Assembly: GCA_964030785.1 (NCBI GenBank)
Contig: OZ034975.1
Coordinates: forward strand, 2,878,201 to 2,942,200
DNA length: 64,000 bases
Reading direction: 5' to 3'
Source: Siderastrea siderea
Lineage: Eukaryota; Cnidaria; Anthozoa; Scleractinia; Rhizangiidae
In this document: positions 1 to 10,737 of the stretch, one piece after another
Position numbering within the stretch: the stretch's first letter is position 1
Layout of the letters: each line of letters begins with the position of its first letter
Made by a program: the position numbers and the translations under genes
The notes under the pieces: generated by a model
Database searches by the model: none
Told to the model about the DNA's origin: nothing
What the model saw: the letters and a program-made list of their open reading frames with translations, nothing else

Positions 1-225
1 AGATTTGTGGTTCAGTTCTCGCCGCATCAAGAATGCAGCGCTAAAAAGCTTGACAAAACTTTTGCTGATTGCGTCAGCTTTACGAGTTTCATCCGTCTGT
101 ACTCTTATTGACAATAAAAATTAGCCAATCAGCGGGCGAGAATTCGCTCAGTTATTGTAAAAAGAAGTTTTGTCAAATTTTTCAGCGCTGCATTCTTGAC
201 GAGGCGATAATTGTACCACAAATCT
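1..225. mobile_element. MITE with ~60-bp terminal inverted repeats
   Basis: The window starts with AGATTTGTGG and the same sequence returns inverted at 216-225 (CCACAAATCT). The inverted similarity extends inward about 60 bp through the shared block AATGCAGCGCTRAAAA and TTGACAAAACTT. There is no coding potential. The left flank is outside the window, so the target-site duplication and superfamily cannot be judged. Confidence 0.7.
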
Positions 226-653
226 ACTAATCGCCAATGAGGAAATCATTTAAAATTTATGTGTTAAAAGTGAAGAAACCATTGCAAGCTTAGAGCGAAA
301 AGATGAGGATGTTTGTTGAGGATTCAGACCTGAAAATCGGCGGTGAGCGGGAATTTGTGCTGTCAATGAAATTAAGTTGAACCGAGTTTTAGCGGATTAT
401 TTTGTGAACGGTTTTCGCTGGATTAAAGGTTAGTTGAGCAATTCGAATTTTTCCTTGTACTTCTGGCCTATTCTTAACAAAGTTTTTATTTACGAGGCTG
501 TGATTCTCCGAATTACAACAATTACAGTTACAATTACGAATTACATCGCACCTTCCATTGACTCTTGCATTTCTTTCCTTCGTTTAAAAATCAGTTTTGG
601 TTTTTTGTTATTGTAAAAAAACAAATTGAGGCGCCCGTTTACCTGTCTGTTTG

Positions 654-770
654 TTTTATGCGTCTGTCCTCTTATTGATGATGAATTTCGTCATCACATT
701 GTCAAAGTTTGTCAGACTTTGACAATGTGATGACGAAATTTATCATCAATAAAAAGACAGACGCATAAAA
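654..770. repeat. Near-perfect 54-bp foldback
   Basis: The arms 654-707 and 717-770 are almost exact reverse complements around a 9-nt spacer. The outer ends read TTTTATGCGTCTGT and ACAGACGCATAAAA. A further copy of the outer motif (acagacgcataaaa) follows at about 773-786. It is probably a foldback MITE. No reading frame is present. Confidence 0.85.
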
Positions 771-786
771 AAACAGACGCATAAAA

Positions 787-1702
787 AACGTCAATTGTTA
801 ATTTTATATTTTTCCAAAGTCTCGAGTTGTAGTGTTTTAAAAAAGACTTAACGTTTAAATTTTGCAGTTTTCACTACAGCTTTTGAGTTCAAAATTGGGT
901 TGTCGGGCCTCAACAAACATTCGCTGTTACCATGGGAACAATTACGTTATGACCTCGATGGCCATTTTCGAACATCCCCCCTCGATATCTACTTGCATGC
1001 AAATTTGAGTTGGGGGTCAAAGTTTTTCATTTCCCACTTTGTTTGATTCTTACAGCTCTTAAAAGCTGCCGACATACTTCACACTAGCCGGTGTTTTAAC
1101 AGAAGAGCAATCAATATAATTATTATGTTATTATATGTCAACTGAATGCTAAATTAAACGTGCACGGTACCCATCAGGAAAATTGATGATTTATAGTCTA
1201 ATGATCGAGTGAAGTGAACTCGCTCTTCTCTTTTCGTTTGTTTGTTTGGAGTTCTATATGCACTGACTGTCGTAGGAATAAAGCAAACATTCTTGCCGGC
1301 AACTGCTGCCATTTTGTCATTATGTTAGCAGACGGGAACAACTAGTCCAAACTAAAAAAATCTATTACGATCACGTAGTTTTACACAAATTCATGCATGA
1401 AGAATCTTCTAAACAGTAAGAAATTAACGAAGCAACAAAATACAGTCTAAGAAGGACTTCCAAACAATAGAGCGCTCGGCTTTCCTTTAAAGGAAGACCC
1501 TCATCATTTTACATCTAAAAGACAATTTAGTGCATCGGGTCCTATAAGTCTGAACATTAATTTACTAATAAGCCTGAACCTTAATTTACCTTTAAATGCA
1601 AATTTTTGTATATCTCCACTCTGTGACAGATTTAGCTAATGCCCTGCTGATACGGGACAAAAAAGCTGAATAAGTCGACAGTGAATCATGCATTTTTCTA
1701 TA

Positions 1703-1738
<36 letters not shown>

Positions 1739-2140
1739 CCTTTAAACGTGGAACTATCCCGTGTACTGATAACTGGTATTCAACTTTTTTTGTAGTTATT
1801 CTCCGCTGCTCAGCCATACAGCCAATCAGCTGGGATGACCGTTTTAAATACTGTCCATACGTGAATAAAAGGGCCAGAAATTTTCTTTTCTTCTTATTTT
1901 GCTTAATTCCTCGATACCAAACTTTCGTTCGTACGGCCTTCTGTTTAAAATCTAACTTTTGTATTTTTTAAATTCCCTAAAGTGAACAAACGCACGCTTT
2001 GCAAAACACAAGATGTGCTGCGTTTTTTACATAATTTCCAACGACTGATTAATAATTCAAACAGATTCTCCTCCACCAGGTGAAAATCAAACAGTATGTT
2101 TTACTGTCTGTTAAAATAAGCAGTAAGTTATATACTCCGT
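787..2140. other. Noncoding DNA upstream of the EAR-type gene
   Basis: No convincing gene was seen on either strand. A TA dinucleotide run lies at 1706-1734. The short open frames here look like chance in AT-rich DNA. Confidence 0.5.
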
Positions 2141-2145
2141 CCGAG

Positions 2146-2191
2146 TTTAAAAGAGGACATATCACAGATCAGAACATTTCCACACTCAGAG
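2146..2191 (+). promoter_or_regulatory. Putative core promoter and 5' noncoding exon
   Basis: A TATA-like TTTAAAAG lies at 2146-2153. About 40 bp downstream is an excellent splice donor (AGAG|GTATGT, exon end 2191). A matching acceptor (TTGTTTCAG) ends at 2494, just before the ATG at 2512. This fits a short untranslated first exon spliced to the signal-peptide exon. It is inferred from motifs only; transcript data would be needed to fix the start site. Confidence 0.35.
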
Positions 2192-2494
2192 GTATGTGGT
2201 GCAACGGAATGTGAGAATTTTGTCTTTTATTTTATTTGCGTGTTGTTTTTCGTTCCATTTTTCCTGCGAGGTGTCAATTATTTTGTCCTCACGATAAGAC
2301 ATCGTGAGGTAGACAGAAAAGTTATATCTCTAGCAATGCAAAAAGATCAAGAACAAGACAGATAATAGCGTCATCGTTTACAATGGATACTGAATGGAAA
2401 ACAACATCATACTGTTGTTTTTGCCTAATAGAAATTTGCTTCAGATCAAATGAAGTAACATTTTTACAACTACCCATTTGGGTCCTTGTTTCAG

Positions 2495-2596
2495 TTAACA
2501 ACAGAATCAAGATGGCTGTCAAGAAAACAATGTTTTTTCTCTTCGTAATCGTGTCCCCAGTGGCTGTGATGGCAATGCAGCCTGTAAACTCTGGAG
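2495..2596 (+). CDS. Signal-peptide exon of a secreted protein (probably the EAR-repeat gene)
   Basis: The exon runs from a pyrimidine-rich acceptor (TTGTTTCAG, to 2494) to a donor (GGAG|GTAAAT at 2597). The ATG at 2512 opens a peptide beginning MAVKKTMFFLFVIVSP: basic residues, a hydrophobic core, then A-M-A-M before Q-P-V-N-S-G-G. This is a classic cleavable signal peptide. The exon ends in phase 1 and fits the phase-1 start of the exon at 16901 on the same strand. Upstream in-frame sequence from 2383 is open but lies before the acceptor. I infer that this is the first coding exon of the gene whose propeller exon is at 27.4 kb. The intervening 14-kb intron is mostly transposon. It could instead belong to another small secreted protein. 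Confidence 0.5.
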
Positions 2597-3300
2597 GTAA
2601 ATATTAATACAGTTGAAAATAGAAACACAGCCATTAAGTTATTCAGATATGTTAAGTGACCGACAGGAGAGAGGATGCTTCTTGGAAAGATAATTTTGGC
2701 GTTGAAATTTGTTGTTAGATGTTAGACTAAACCGGGTCAATTGTTGATGCACGGCACCTAGGGAAGGCACGAAACGGATGTGTCAAAGCAATTCAAATTA
2801 ATACAACAAGCAAAAACTAATATGGGGTGTACATGTTGTGCAGTGCATACTGCAATTGAGTTTAGAGACGGACATTATTTTTTTGGAGGGGGGATGAAAA
2901 TTTCTTCGAGACAAACAATTTTTTTCTGTGTCGTTGTCTGCGCAAACATTTTTTTTCCGACTGCATCTTCCTGCAGACAATTTTTTTCCAACCAGTGATC
3001 TCGGTTGGTTAGATATGTATAACTGCACCATGGCTTCTTGTACAAGTGTTGTCTGAAGGTTAATATTATAAACATACGACCCATTTGTTTTTCTGTAAAG
3101 CATTTATACTTCTTATAAACATTGAGCAAGTCAGAAATAAAAACAAAATGTCCACATATGCTCGCCCTTCTTTCAGCTATTTACATGTACTGAAAAAAAT
3201 GGTAAACATACCACTGACCTACTCACGAACGTAGAGTGCACAGGACATGCAGTATCCAGTGGGAGTAGGAGGCTCTTTCCCACAAAACTTAAGTCCTGTT

Positions 3301-3338
3301 CCTCTTTGGCGATGCTCCCATAAGTTACGCCAAAGAGG
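3301..3338. repeat. 11-bp stem hairpin
   Basis: CCTCTTTGGCG at 3301-3311 pairs perfectly with CGCCAAAGAGG at 3328-3338 across a 16-nt loop. It lies in noncoding sequence within the 11-kb element and its role is unknown. Confidence 0.6.
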
Positions 3339-3426
3339 CATCTGATGTTTGTATGTCAATCACACGATGTTTTGGAAGATTTAAGGATTCCAAATGAAAG
3401 TCTCACTTGTCTTGCCTCAGCCTTAA

Positions 3427-3805
3427 AGGGGCATAGTCACGCTATTTTAGTTCACTTTAAAAATCAAAAATATGTCCTCACATCAATGAAGGCCCTCAAA
3501 TAATGGTCTAGTTTTGTCACCAAAGACTATATTACTTCACTGGAACTATTTTCTGTCGTCTGTTGCTACGGATGGCACGGATGGAAATGGATTGCAGTTT
3601 GAAAAAATCAGGCTAAACTTTTCAAATTCTTTCAATGTGTTGACATTAAATCGATATCATGGTTTGTTTTCTCTTAATGAAATTAAGTTAATATGTTCCT
3701 TTACATGTTCAAACACAATTGGGCATGGATAAAGTTAGCTACCGATAATTTTAATTTAACACAGTTTTGACCAGAAATCTGCGAAATCCTCGTGACTATG
3801 CCCCT
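3427..3805. mobile_element. 379-bp MITE with TTAA target-site duplication
   Basis: TTAA at 3423-3426 and 3806-3809 flank perfect inverted termini AGGGGCATAGTCACG and CGTGACTATGCCCCT. TTAA duplications are typical of the piggyBac and Kolobok superfamilies. The element has no coding capacity and lies inside the 11-kb element. Confidence 0.8.
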
Positions 3806-4011
3806 TTAAGAAACGCATATGCCAAAAGCAGATTTTCTCTTGATTCTTGACACGAGCAAGAAATAATGGTTTGTTGCAGATCTTCTATTTGAATATCTAG
3901 TCTCTGAAGGTCGCTGATAACAGAGGCACAAATCTGGCTATTGTACTTTGTATCAAGGTTTCAAGGTTTCACCTCTGTGGCTGAATCAACCCTAGCTTGT
4001 TTTCAGCACGT

Positions 4012-4514
4012 TTAGCCTGTCAGCTCCTCTCTTGTCTTATGCTCGTTTCCGTCTGTAAGACGTGCATAGTCAGCCTCAATTGTCATTAGTTCAAACTGTA
4101 ATGAAGTGTCCCTTATGAAGATTAGGTGACTAGCAGCTTTTGTTGGGTCTAGGAAGTGCTTTTGATGCTCTTCACAGAAGTCACTTGGAAGTTCGTGTTC
4201 ATCTCTAAACTGCTTCCTTGAAGTGTACAAGTTATTTGCCCAATTGGTGGCATGTGATGGATAGTGAGCCTTTGGTTTACAACTAACCGAGACTGTAACA
4301 TCTCCGGGACATACTTATCTCGTTCATTGTATTGTGTATCAATTTGTTCATTAACTGTCAAAATGACACTGGGGCTGACACATCCTGTCCTTTTTGGGTA
4401 GTCAGATGAGGGAAGTTCAAGTTTCAACTCTTTTTGAACCAACTGTGCAAGGATTAAGCAGAGGTCGTGAAAACCCCTCTGAGGTCCCGCATCTTTGATA
4501 ACATTTACCATCAA
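4012..4514 (-). pseudogene. 3' part of an unrecognised minus-strand coding region
   Basis: Two overlapping minus-strand frames (4149-4514 and 4012-4230) look like one protein broken by a frameshift near 4200. The sequence is mixed hydrophilic and includes E-E-H-Q-K-H-F-L-D-P-T-K in the downstream frame. I recognise no family. It lies downstream of the frames at 4693-5592, separated by about 180 bp that contain stops, so it is probably the C-terminal part of the same decayed gene or a second exon. Confidence 0.35.
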
Positions 4515-4692
4515 TCACGACCTCGATGTTTCGACATTTTTGAAAAGGCGAGTCTTTTAAAAAAGCCCTGTTGTAGTGAACATTTATGTGTCGGTTGCAT
4601 TCTTTCTTCTGACTTCTTGTAAAGGACCAGAGACTTTTACCCGTATGTTCGCACAGTCTCTCTAGACTTAATGGTCCTCTTTTCGTTTTTCT

Positions 4693-5295
4693 TTAGATAC
4701 TCGTTAGCAATCCGAAGCATCTCTCTGCTTTGGATTCACTGAGAGGGCTCATCCAAGTAAACTGTCCCCTCTTCACCATGGCGACGTCTGTGGGCATTTG
4801 AATTCTCCGCGGGGACATTAAAGAGGGCGGTTTCTGCACCCCTGTTATTAATATAGGACCCCCTTTTTTACCCTTTTGGCTCAGCGCATTGCATTTCCAG
4901 CCTCGAAACTTTCGGTAGACATATTGCTTTCTGAATTTTACAGAATCTTCCCGTAATGTCTCAAGATTCTGTTTCTCGTTGGCAATTTCGTTTTCGTAAT
5001 CAGAGACCAGGTTTTCCGATAGACGTTTCCTCTTTTTGCTGAGAATCTCTGACTTCTCATCAATCGCCCTTCCTAAATTCGAAACTGCTTCTTCAACATG
5101 TTTCCTTGCCTCAACTTCAAATTCTGCCATCTCATCTGGCACAGTCCACAGCAAATCTTCTACCTGCCCTTGAACTTTGTCCACAAAATCTGGGTTCAAA
5201 TCTAAATAATATTTTAGCCCGGTCTTGCCAAAAATTCTGCTGAGAATATAGACTAGTAAGTATCTGTCTTTGTTTGTTGATGATAAAGACATCAA
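4693..5295 (-). pseudogene. Unrecognised coiled-coil-containing protein remnant, 200 aa
   Basis: This open frame encodes about 200 residues. Residues ~55-120 are rich in E, K, L and A in heptad-like spacing (for example ARKHVEEAVSNLGRAIDEKS), suggesting a long coiled coil. They are followed by a basic, glycine-containing stretch (QKGKKGGPILITG). It adjoins the frame at 5299-5592 with only a stop codon between them, so the two were probably one protein broken by a nonsense change. Transcription diverges from the plus-strand remnant at 5.9-13.3 kb, which would start a few hundred bases away if the nested insertion were removed. I saw no helicase, DDE, RT or recombinase motif. It could be a transposon-borne accessory protein or a captured host gene. 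Confidence 0.4.
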
Positions 5296-5298
5296 ATT

Positions 5299-5592
5299 TT
5301 AATAGACTATGGCCAAGGACGTCAGCTGTTCATTAAGTATAGCAGGCTGTAGCTGCTCGATGAAAGATTCCATCATCTCTTGTAGACCGTTACAGATAGC
5401 ATCACTAACACCATTTTCAATCAGGAGGACAAATCTTCTTGTTCCTGTTGTTAGCCAAACAACAGGGAGGCCTCGATATCCAAGAATTTTGTCTCGGAAC
5501 GCTTGCTTTGCATTGTGAAGTACCGACTCAGAAATTTGTGTTACGTCTTTGACGTAAGATGCATAGTATCTGAAACATTTTTCAAATGTCAT
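5299..5592 (-). pseudogene. N-terminal part of the same unrecognised minus-strand protein
   Basis: A 97-residue frame starts with M-T-F-E-K-C and includes an amphipathic stretch and a hydrophobic segment (LPVVWLTTGTRRFVLLIENG). It ends at a stop immediately before the 4693-5295 frame, which continues in similar style. Family unknown. It is the 5'-most coding segment on the minus strand inside the 11-kb element. Confidence 0.4.
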
Positions 5593-5902
5593 TACTTTCC
5601 TAATTAACAGCTCACCTAACGGTGAAGAAATGGCTATTAGGGAAGTTGATTTCTCGGTTTTCTTTGTATCTTCTTAGATAATTTTCATTTGACTTGGTAA
5701 CTGTTGACAGGTTAATCATTCAGTGATCGTTAGATATAAACTTTACTTTTCGTTTGGAAACGCGTACTGTGGTGCTTCATTTGACCGTGTTTTAGTTCTT
5801 TTCTGTCTTCATTCATTCCCGCAGCCATCTTTTGGTTGTCAGCCATGTTCACTTATACGACACGAGAGGTCTGGTGACTATTTCATTAGAAACCGCTGGT
5901 TA

Positions 5903-6001
5903 TAAAAAAAATGCATTTTCAATACGGCGGCTACCCAGGATGAATTCGATAAATTTCTTTGTGATGCAAATTTGCAGAATTTGCAGATGTTTAAAGGAGA
6001 A
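5903..6001 (+). pseudogene. 5' piece of a SAM-like-domain ORF split by an insertion
   Basis: The + strand reads DEFDKFLCDANLQNLQMFKG and then stops abruptly at a transposon terminus at 6002. Sequence resuming after the insertion at 11945 continues with G-V-E-R-V-C-D-I-M-D-I and then FGMTKTQINRLRRLF. Together the order and spacing (FL..L..F...GV, then G-M-T-K..I.RL.RLF) resemble a SAM domain. A stop codon (TAA near 11998) shows that even the pre-insertion reading has decayed. The domain call is pattern-based. Confidence 0.4.
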
Positions 6002-6110
6002 GGTCACTCCAGAAACGGTGCATTTTTGAAATCGCCAATAAAAAGATAACACTAAGTTGGGTTACTGACCATGGTTTTAGCTTCTAAAGTGCATCCGATC
6101 CCCCTGGTCA

Positions 6111-6152
6111 CGATCACCGCTGGTCTGATCACCGCTGGTCCGATCACCGCTG
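6111..6152. repeat. Three tandem copies of a ~15-bp unit
   Basis: GATCACCGCTGGTC is repeated three times with one-base differences, the last copy running into the 5' LTR. It lies between the left TIR and the LTR and may be a replication-slippage product. Confidence 0.6.
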
Positions 6153-6325
6153 CGCCATAGCTTGCATAGTTGTACTGCTATGTTATTCACTACACGCACA
6201 ATTAACCCGTTACCTAGGTTACCTTGTACTTAGCGTCTCTTGTTCTTTCTCTGTTAGTTTTAGTTGTCTGCCTAGCGTTGTGTAATAAACGTGCTTGTTC
6301 GGAGTTCCGACTCATGTTACTGGCG
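6151..6325 (+). repeat. 5' LTR of the degenerate Ty3-like element (approximate ends)
   Basis: About 175 bp here match 11571-11745 in direct orientation (both contain CCCGTTACCTAGGTTACCTTG and AATAAACGTGCTTGTTCGGA), with roughly a dozen or more differences. An AATAAA is present. The sequence TGGCGTGGTGGCAGCG following could hold the primer-binding site. Exact ends are uncertain because no flanking duplication was found. Confidence 0.75.
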
Positions 6326-6417
6326 TGGTGGCAGCGTCACGGTCTCAAAGAACCCACTGATGACGACGAAAAGTTGCTTCAATGAAATCCGCCTCTCCGA
6401 ACCGTCAAGTTTAGCCC

Positions 6418-7290
6418 GTGAATTTTACCGTCGCTATGACTTCGCGCAGAGCTCCGAAACAATGGTCGCTCACTTCGAACGAAACTATCACTTCTCTCGA
6501 AGCTTGGGAGAACAATTTGAAGTACATTCTCTCGCTTGACTCCAACTTCGCCGACTTCCTCACCGATAGCACTTCGTGGGGAAAGAAAACGAACGCTTTA
6601 CCTCTCTGCGGTTTCTCCAATGACAGCGAATCTATTCCAGCGCCGCGAAGGAGGACAGCCGCACAAAAGGTGACCCATTTGGAAATGATGCTCGGCCAAA
6701 TAGCAAATTATGCTCCTATTATTTCAAGAAACTCTATTGTGAAGAACTCATTTTCTATTAATGGCGTCTGGAAAATTATTCGGCAACATTATGGCCTGCA
6801 GTCCACTGGATCTCGTTTCTTGGATCTTGCGTATATTTCTCTCAAACCGGAACAACGTCCTGAGGATTTATTCCAAAGCCTAATGGCCTTTATTGAGGAC
6901 AATCTCCTCACCACATCTAGTGGTATCACTCATCATGGTGAAGCCCCAGTTGCCGACGAAGAGCTTACTCCTTCTCTCGAGAATTTTGTCGTCCTAACCT
7001 GGCTGCACCTACTTCACCCCAATCTCCCTCGTCTCGTAAAACAACGTTACGGAACGGAATTACGGTGTAGAACTCTCGCCTCCGTGAAGCCTGAGATTTC
7101 TCAAGTACTCAATTCGTTACTAGCCGAGCTCTATACCAGTGATGAATCAAAGATCTTACGCTCTGCCCCCACCTCGGAACATCGCTCTTTCACACCTACA
7201 CGTCGCGGCCACCGCCCAAACCACGTGTTGTCAGGTCGTGTCCCCTTTGCCAACAGGCCAGTCGTAGCGACTTCCAGTCTCATTTTCTGA
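6418..7290 (+). pseudogene. Gag-like ORF of a Ty3-type LTR retrotransposon
   Basis: A 290-residue frame starts about 90 bp after the 5' LTR. It contains the helical, Gag-like order seen in metavirid elements ([10 protein letters not shown], then [20 protein letters not shown]) and ends in a basic arginine-rich tail. Position between the 5' LTR and a protease-type ORF supports Gag. No CCHC zinc knuckle was seen. The frame is intact, but the rest of the element is broken, so the element is not autonomous. Confidence 0.7.
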
Positions 7291-7304
7291 GCAACTGCAA
7301 GTAT

Positions 7305-8015
7305 TTGCCTGAGTCTGACCGGCTGTTCATGACTAGACTCCGTCAAGTCGCAGGCCTTGACAGTGATGAGTCCACATACGATTACACTTACAGCCCCGAT
7401 CTCGCGGACCCTTCCACTCTCCAAGATCGTGTCGACATGCAGAACTATACTACAGCAGCCCTGCCCACCGTGGAACACCCTGTTTTCCGCCGAGTAAATA
7501 TTTCCCAGTCACCGTTTCTTCACGCCTTCTACCTCCATCACTCCTTACGTCTCACAATTGATACCAGCGCTGAGACTAACATGATGAGAGCCTCCCTTGC
7601 CAAGTACATTGGCGCTAAGGTCACTAAAAGTTCACAGTCTGCGATGCAAGCCGATGGCCGTACTCCGTTGTCCATAGTTGGTAAGACCCGGTTATCCCTG
7701 ACCCGCCATGGAAGACCGCTCACACTAGAAGCTCTCGTTGTCGAAGATCTCGACGCGGACGTACTCGCCGGTACCCCATTTATGGCTTCTAACGACATCG
7801 CTGTCCACCCTGCGAAACACGAGATCATTATCGCTGGGTCTGATGTAGCGTCTTATGGATATTCCAATACTCCTCAAGCCCATCACACCGTCAGAGCCTG
7901 CCACCTCCTCTGTACCCCTAGTGTAAACACAACCGTCTGGTTAGGAGAATTTCTTGAAGTTGACGCCCCCCCGATTTGCTTAAAGATTCTACTCTTGCCA
8001 TCAAACCTCGTATAG
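7305..8015 (+). pseudogene. Retropepsin-like protease region
   Basis: The frame contains L-R-L-T-I-D-T-S-A-E-T-N, matching the aspartic-protease active-site loop (D-T-G/S-A). A downstream hydrophobic flap and substrate-side segment (EALVVEDLDADVLAGTPFM) corresponds to the conserved I-L-G-X-D-F-L-type helix of Ty3 proteases. It follows the Gag frame after a stop and a short gap. The continuation at 7976-8203 is in another frame, indicating a frameshift before the reverse transcriptase. Confidence 0.75.
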
Positions 8016-8287
8016 ACTCCGTCTCCTCAAGCCACCTCAAGCCCACTCACACCTGGCCTCATCCTAACATTATCCAGGCCGTCGGTGGCAAACTGAGACT
8101 CGTTAACGACACCGAGGATCCTCTTCGTATTCGTAAGAACGACCATTTCTGTCAGGCACGCCTAACTGTTCTCGATCATTCCCAGGAATCCTCTATGATC
8201 TGAACCTCCTCTTCCTCCTCCTCGCCTCCTAAGATTACCGCTCCTGACCTCCTCCCTACAGAGTCTCTCCGTGAGGATCCCGACGGT

Positions 8288-8857
8288 TTGCTTTCTGCCT
8301 CTGAGAAAGCCTCGCTCATTTCACTCCTAAAAGAGTTCCAAGTGGTCTTTGATCCTCGCATCCCTGGCTACAATGGTGCCGGTGGCCCAACCAAAGGCAT
8401 CGTGAACATGAGTCCTGTCGAACCCACTCAACGCAAAGGGCGTGTCCCGCAGTACTCTCGAGACCAGCTTGACCTCCTTCAAAACAAATTTGATGAACTT
8501 GAGGCCCAAGGAATCTCCCGCCTCCCCGAAGACCTAAAGGTCGTCGTAGAGTACCTCAAACCCTCCTTCCTGGTGAAAAAGAGGAATGGCGGCTTCGGCC
8601 TAGTCACAGCTTTTACCGACGTTGGTCGCTATAGCAAACTTCAACCCTCACTCAAGCCAGACGTTGACTCTACCCTCCTTAGGATTGCCCGCTTTAAATA
8701 CATCATTGTCTCAGACCTATCACAAGCATTCTACCAAATTCCTCTCTCAAGACGTTCCATGAAGTATTGCTGTGTAGTTACCCCTTCAAAGGGGTCCGTG
8801 TCTATACACTCTGCGCCATGGGCATCCCTGGTTCTGAGACAGCCCTCGAAGAGCTGA
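8288..8857 (+). pseudogene. Reverse transcriptase, N-terminal part
   Basis: It contains a Ty3-type connection to RT fingers ([20 protein letters not shown]) and the motif-A segment [12 protein letters not shown] with the catalytic aspartate. The frame is lost near 8800 and the protein continues in the overlapping frame 8767-9099. That frameshift alone disables the polymerase. Confidence 0.85.
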
Positions 8858-9099
8858 TGTGCCGCGTCCTGGGCGATCTCCTTCAAGAAGGATCCGTCGC
8901 TAAGATAGCTGATGACTTATTATATTGTGGTGGTAATTCTCCCCAAGAGCGCCTCGTGAACTGGCGGAAAGTCCTCTCCTCTCTGGATCGGTGTAACCTT
9001 CGCCTATCACCCGAGAAAACCATCGTTTGCCCCGCCTCTGCCACTATCCTCGGTTGGATATGGTGCCAAGGTTCTATCCACGCTTCACGCACCGCATAG
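8767..9099 (+). pseudogene. Reverse transcriptase, C-terminal part
   Basis: The frame carries [10 protein letters not shown], the motif-C position where most Ty3 elements have Y/F-x-D-D. The thumb-region motifs L-R-L-S-P-E-K-T and I-L-G-W follow. It ends at a stop, and the downstream RNase H linker is in the frame 9027-9434. The motif order confirms frame-shifted continuation of the RT from 8288-8857. Confidence 0.85.
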
Positions 9100-9434
9100 C
9101 CGCTCTGGCGTCCTGTGAATCCCCCAAAACTGTTCGTGGACTCCAAGCTTTTGTTGGTTCCTACAAAATGCTCGGCCGGGTCCTTAGTGGTTGCGCCCAA
9201 CTCCTTGCTCCCCTCGAGTCGCTTACTGCCGGTCATCAATCTCAGGATACAGTCGTCTGGTCTGATAACCTCTTGGCATGTTTCTGCTCCTGTCAAAGAG
9301 CTCTGACTTCCAACAAATCCATCGCTCTCCCCAAACCTGAAGTTCAACTCTGGATCGTGAATGATGGGTCTGTCAAGATGAGTGGCCATTCTCCGCGACC
9401 AGAAGCTCCACCTTGCCGGTTTCTTCAGCGCTAG
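9027..9434 (+). pseudogene. RT connection and start of RNase H, degenerate
   Basis: It begins with the typical post-RT helix (C-E-S-P-K-T-V-R-G-L-Q-A-F-V-G-S-Y). It reaches an RNase H-like entry L-W-I-V-N-D-G-S, where the catalytic D should stand. It then runs out of frame near 9430. A short slip-prone repeat of gactgtctgtc units lies at 9541-9575, within the degenerate RNase H. Confidence 0.7.
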
Positions 9435-9639
9435 GTTAAAAAACATCAAGCTCTTGGCTGCCATGTGAAATAGAGGCCCTATCCATTGCTGCTGCTGTCA
9501 AGTACTTTGCCAATTATATAATCCAAGCCATGTCTAAGTCTGACTGTCTGACTGTCTGTCTTACTGTCTGACTGACAGTAAGCCGTGCGCCCAGGCCTTT
9601 GAGAAACTTTGCCGTGGTCAATTCTCCTTCAGCCCCCGC

Positions 9640-10560
9640 GTGAATTCATTCCTGTCAACTGTTAGCCGCTACCAGATCTCGCTGCTCCACCTAGCCGGCT
9701 CTGCTAACCTACCATCTGATTTCGCTAGTCGCAATGCTCCAGCCTGTGATGACCCCCGCTGTCAAATTTGCTCTTTCGTGTCCGAAGCTGAGGACCTCGC
9801 TGTTTGCCCTATTTCTGTTCACGATGTACTTTCCGGTCTTTCCCCCTTACCATTCACAAGTCGTCCCGCTTGGCTCCGAACTCATTCGCACCTCAAGCAG
9901 GGCACCTGCCCCTCAAAGAAATTGACTAACATCAAAGACGTCAAACCTTACCAACGTTGTCACCATCTCTCGAGACGGACTCCTCGTTGTAAGACGCGAC
10001 GAGCCTTTCGCTTCTCCTCACGAATGTATAGTCATTCCCCGTGCCGTCATTGATGGCTTCCTTTCCGCCCTACATGTGAAGCTGAACCATCCTTCCCACC
10101 ATCAGATGAAGCTGGTCACTCAGCGTTATTTCTTCGCTTTAGACCTCGACAAAGCCCTGGATTGGTGCTCACAGTCTTGCCACTTGTGCTCTTCCCTGAA
10201 AAAAGTTCCATCCGCTCTCGTGGAGCAGTCTACCTCTGATCCTCCTGATCGAGGGTGTCGGTATCTCCTTCGCCGGAGACGTCATGAAGCGTTATCGTCA
10301 GCTGATACTTGTAGTCCGCGAGACTTCCACCTCCTACACTGCTGCATGCCTACCGGATGACGAGCGCCGAGAGTCTATCCGTGCAGGTCTCCTCCGGCTC
10401 TGCCTCAAGCTGCGTCCACTGGCCGGCCCCCCCCGCTGTCATTAGGGTAGAACCCGCCCCTGGCTTCTCGTCACTGTCCAAAGATGCAACCCTTCGCCAG
10501 TACGGCTTTGCTGTAGACGTTGGTCGCGTCAAAAACCCAAACAAGAACCCTGTCGCTTAA
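9640..10560 (+). pseudogene. RNase H tail and integrase N-terminal and core regions, frameshifted
   Basis: Frame 9640-10053 contains the RNase H C-terminal motif [15 protein letters not shown]. Frame 10076-10360 has the integrase zinc-binding H..H and C..C spacing (KLNHPSHHQMKLVTQRYF, then W-C-S-Q-S-C-H-L-C). Frame 10357-10560 carries the late core (D-P-like to VGRVKNPNKNPVA). At least two frameshifts separate these parts. PR-RT-RH-IN order identifies a Ty3/gypsy-type element. Confidence 0.75.
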
Positions 10561-10737
10561 AAGTGCGTCCCTGAACTCTGTGATGAGCTCCTCCGTATTT
10601 GCCCAGAGGGAGGCCCTATCTCCCCACTTTCCTTAGCTGTAGCCTCCGCCAACCTCAATACCCGCATCCGTAACAGAGGAATGTCCTCTCGGGAGATGTG
10701 GTTTCAACGTGATTAGTTCAACAACTCGCAGATCCCT

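Noticed and set aside
2798..3129. Two overlapping minus-strand frames of 84-101 residues
   Set aside because: They overlap the terminus of the 11-kb element and its T-rich subterminal motifs; no family resemblance.
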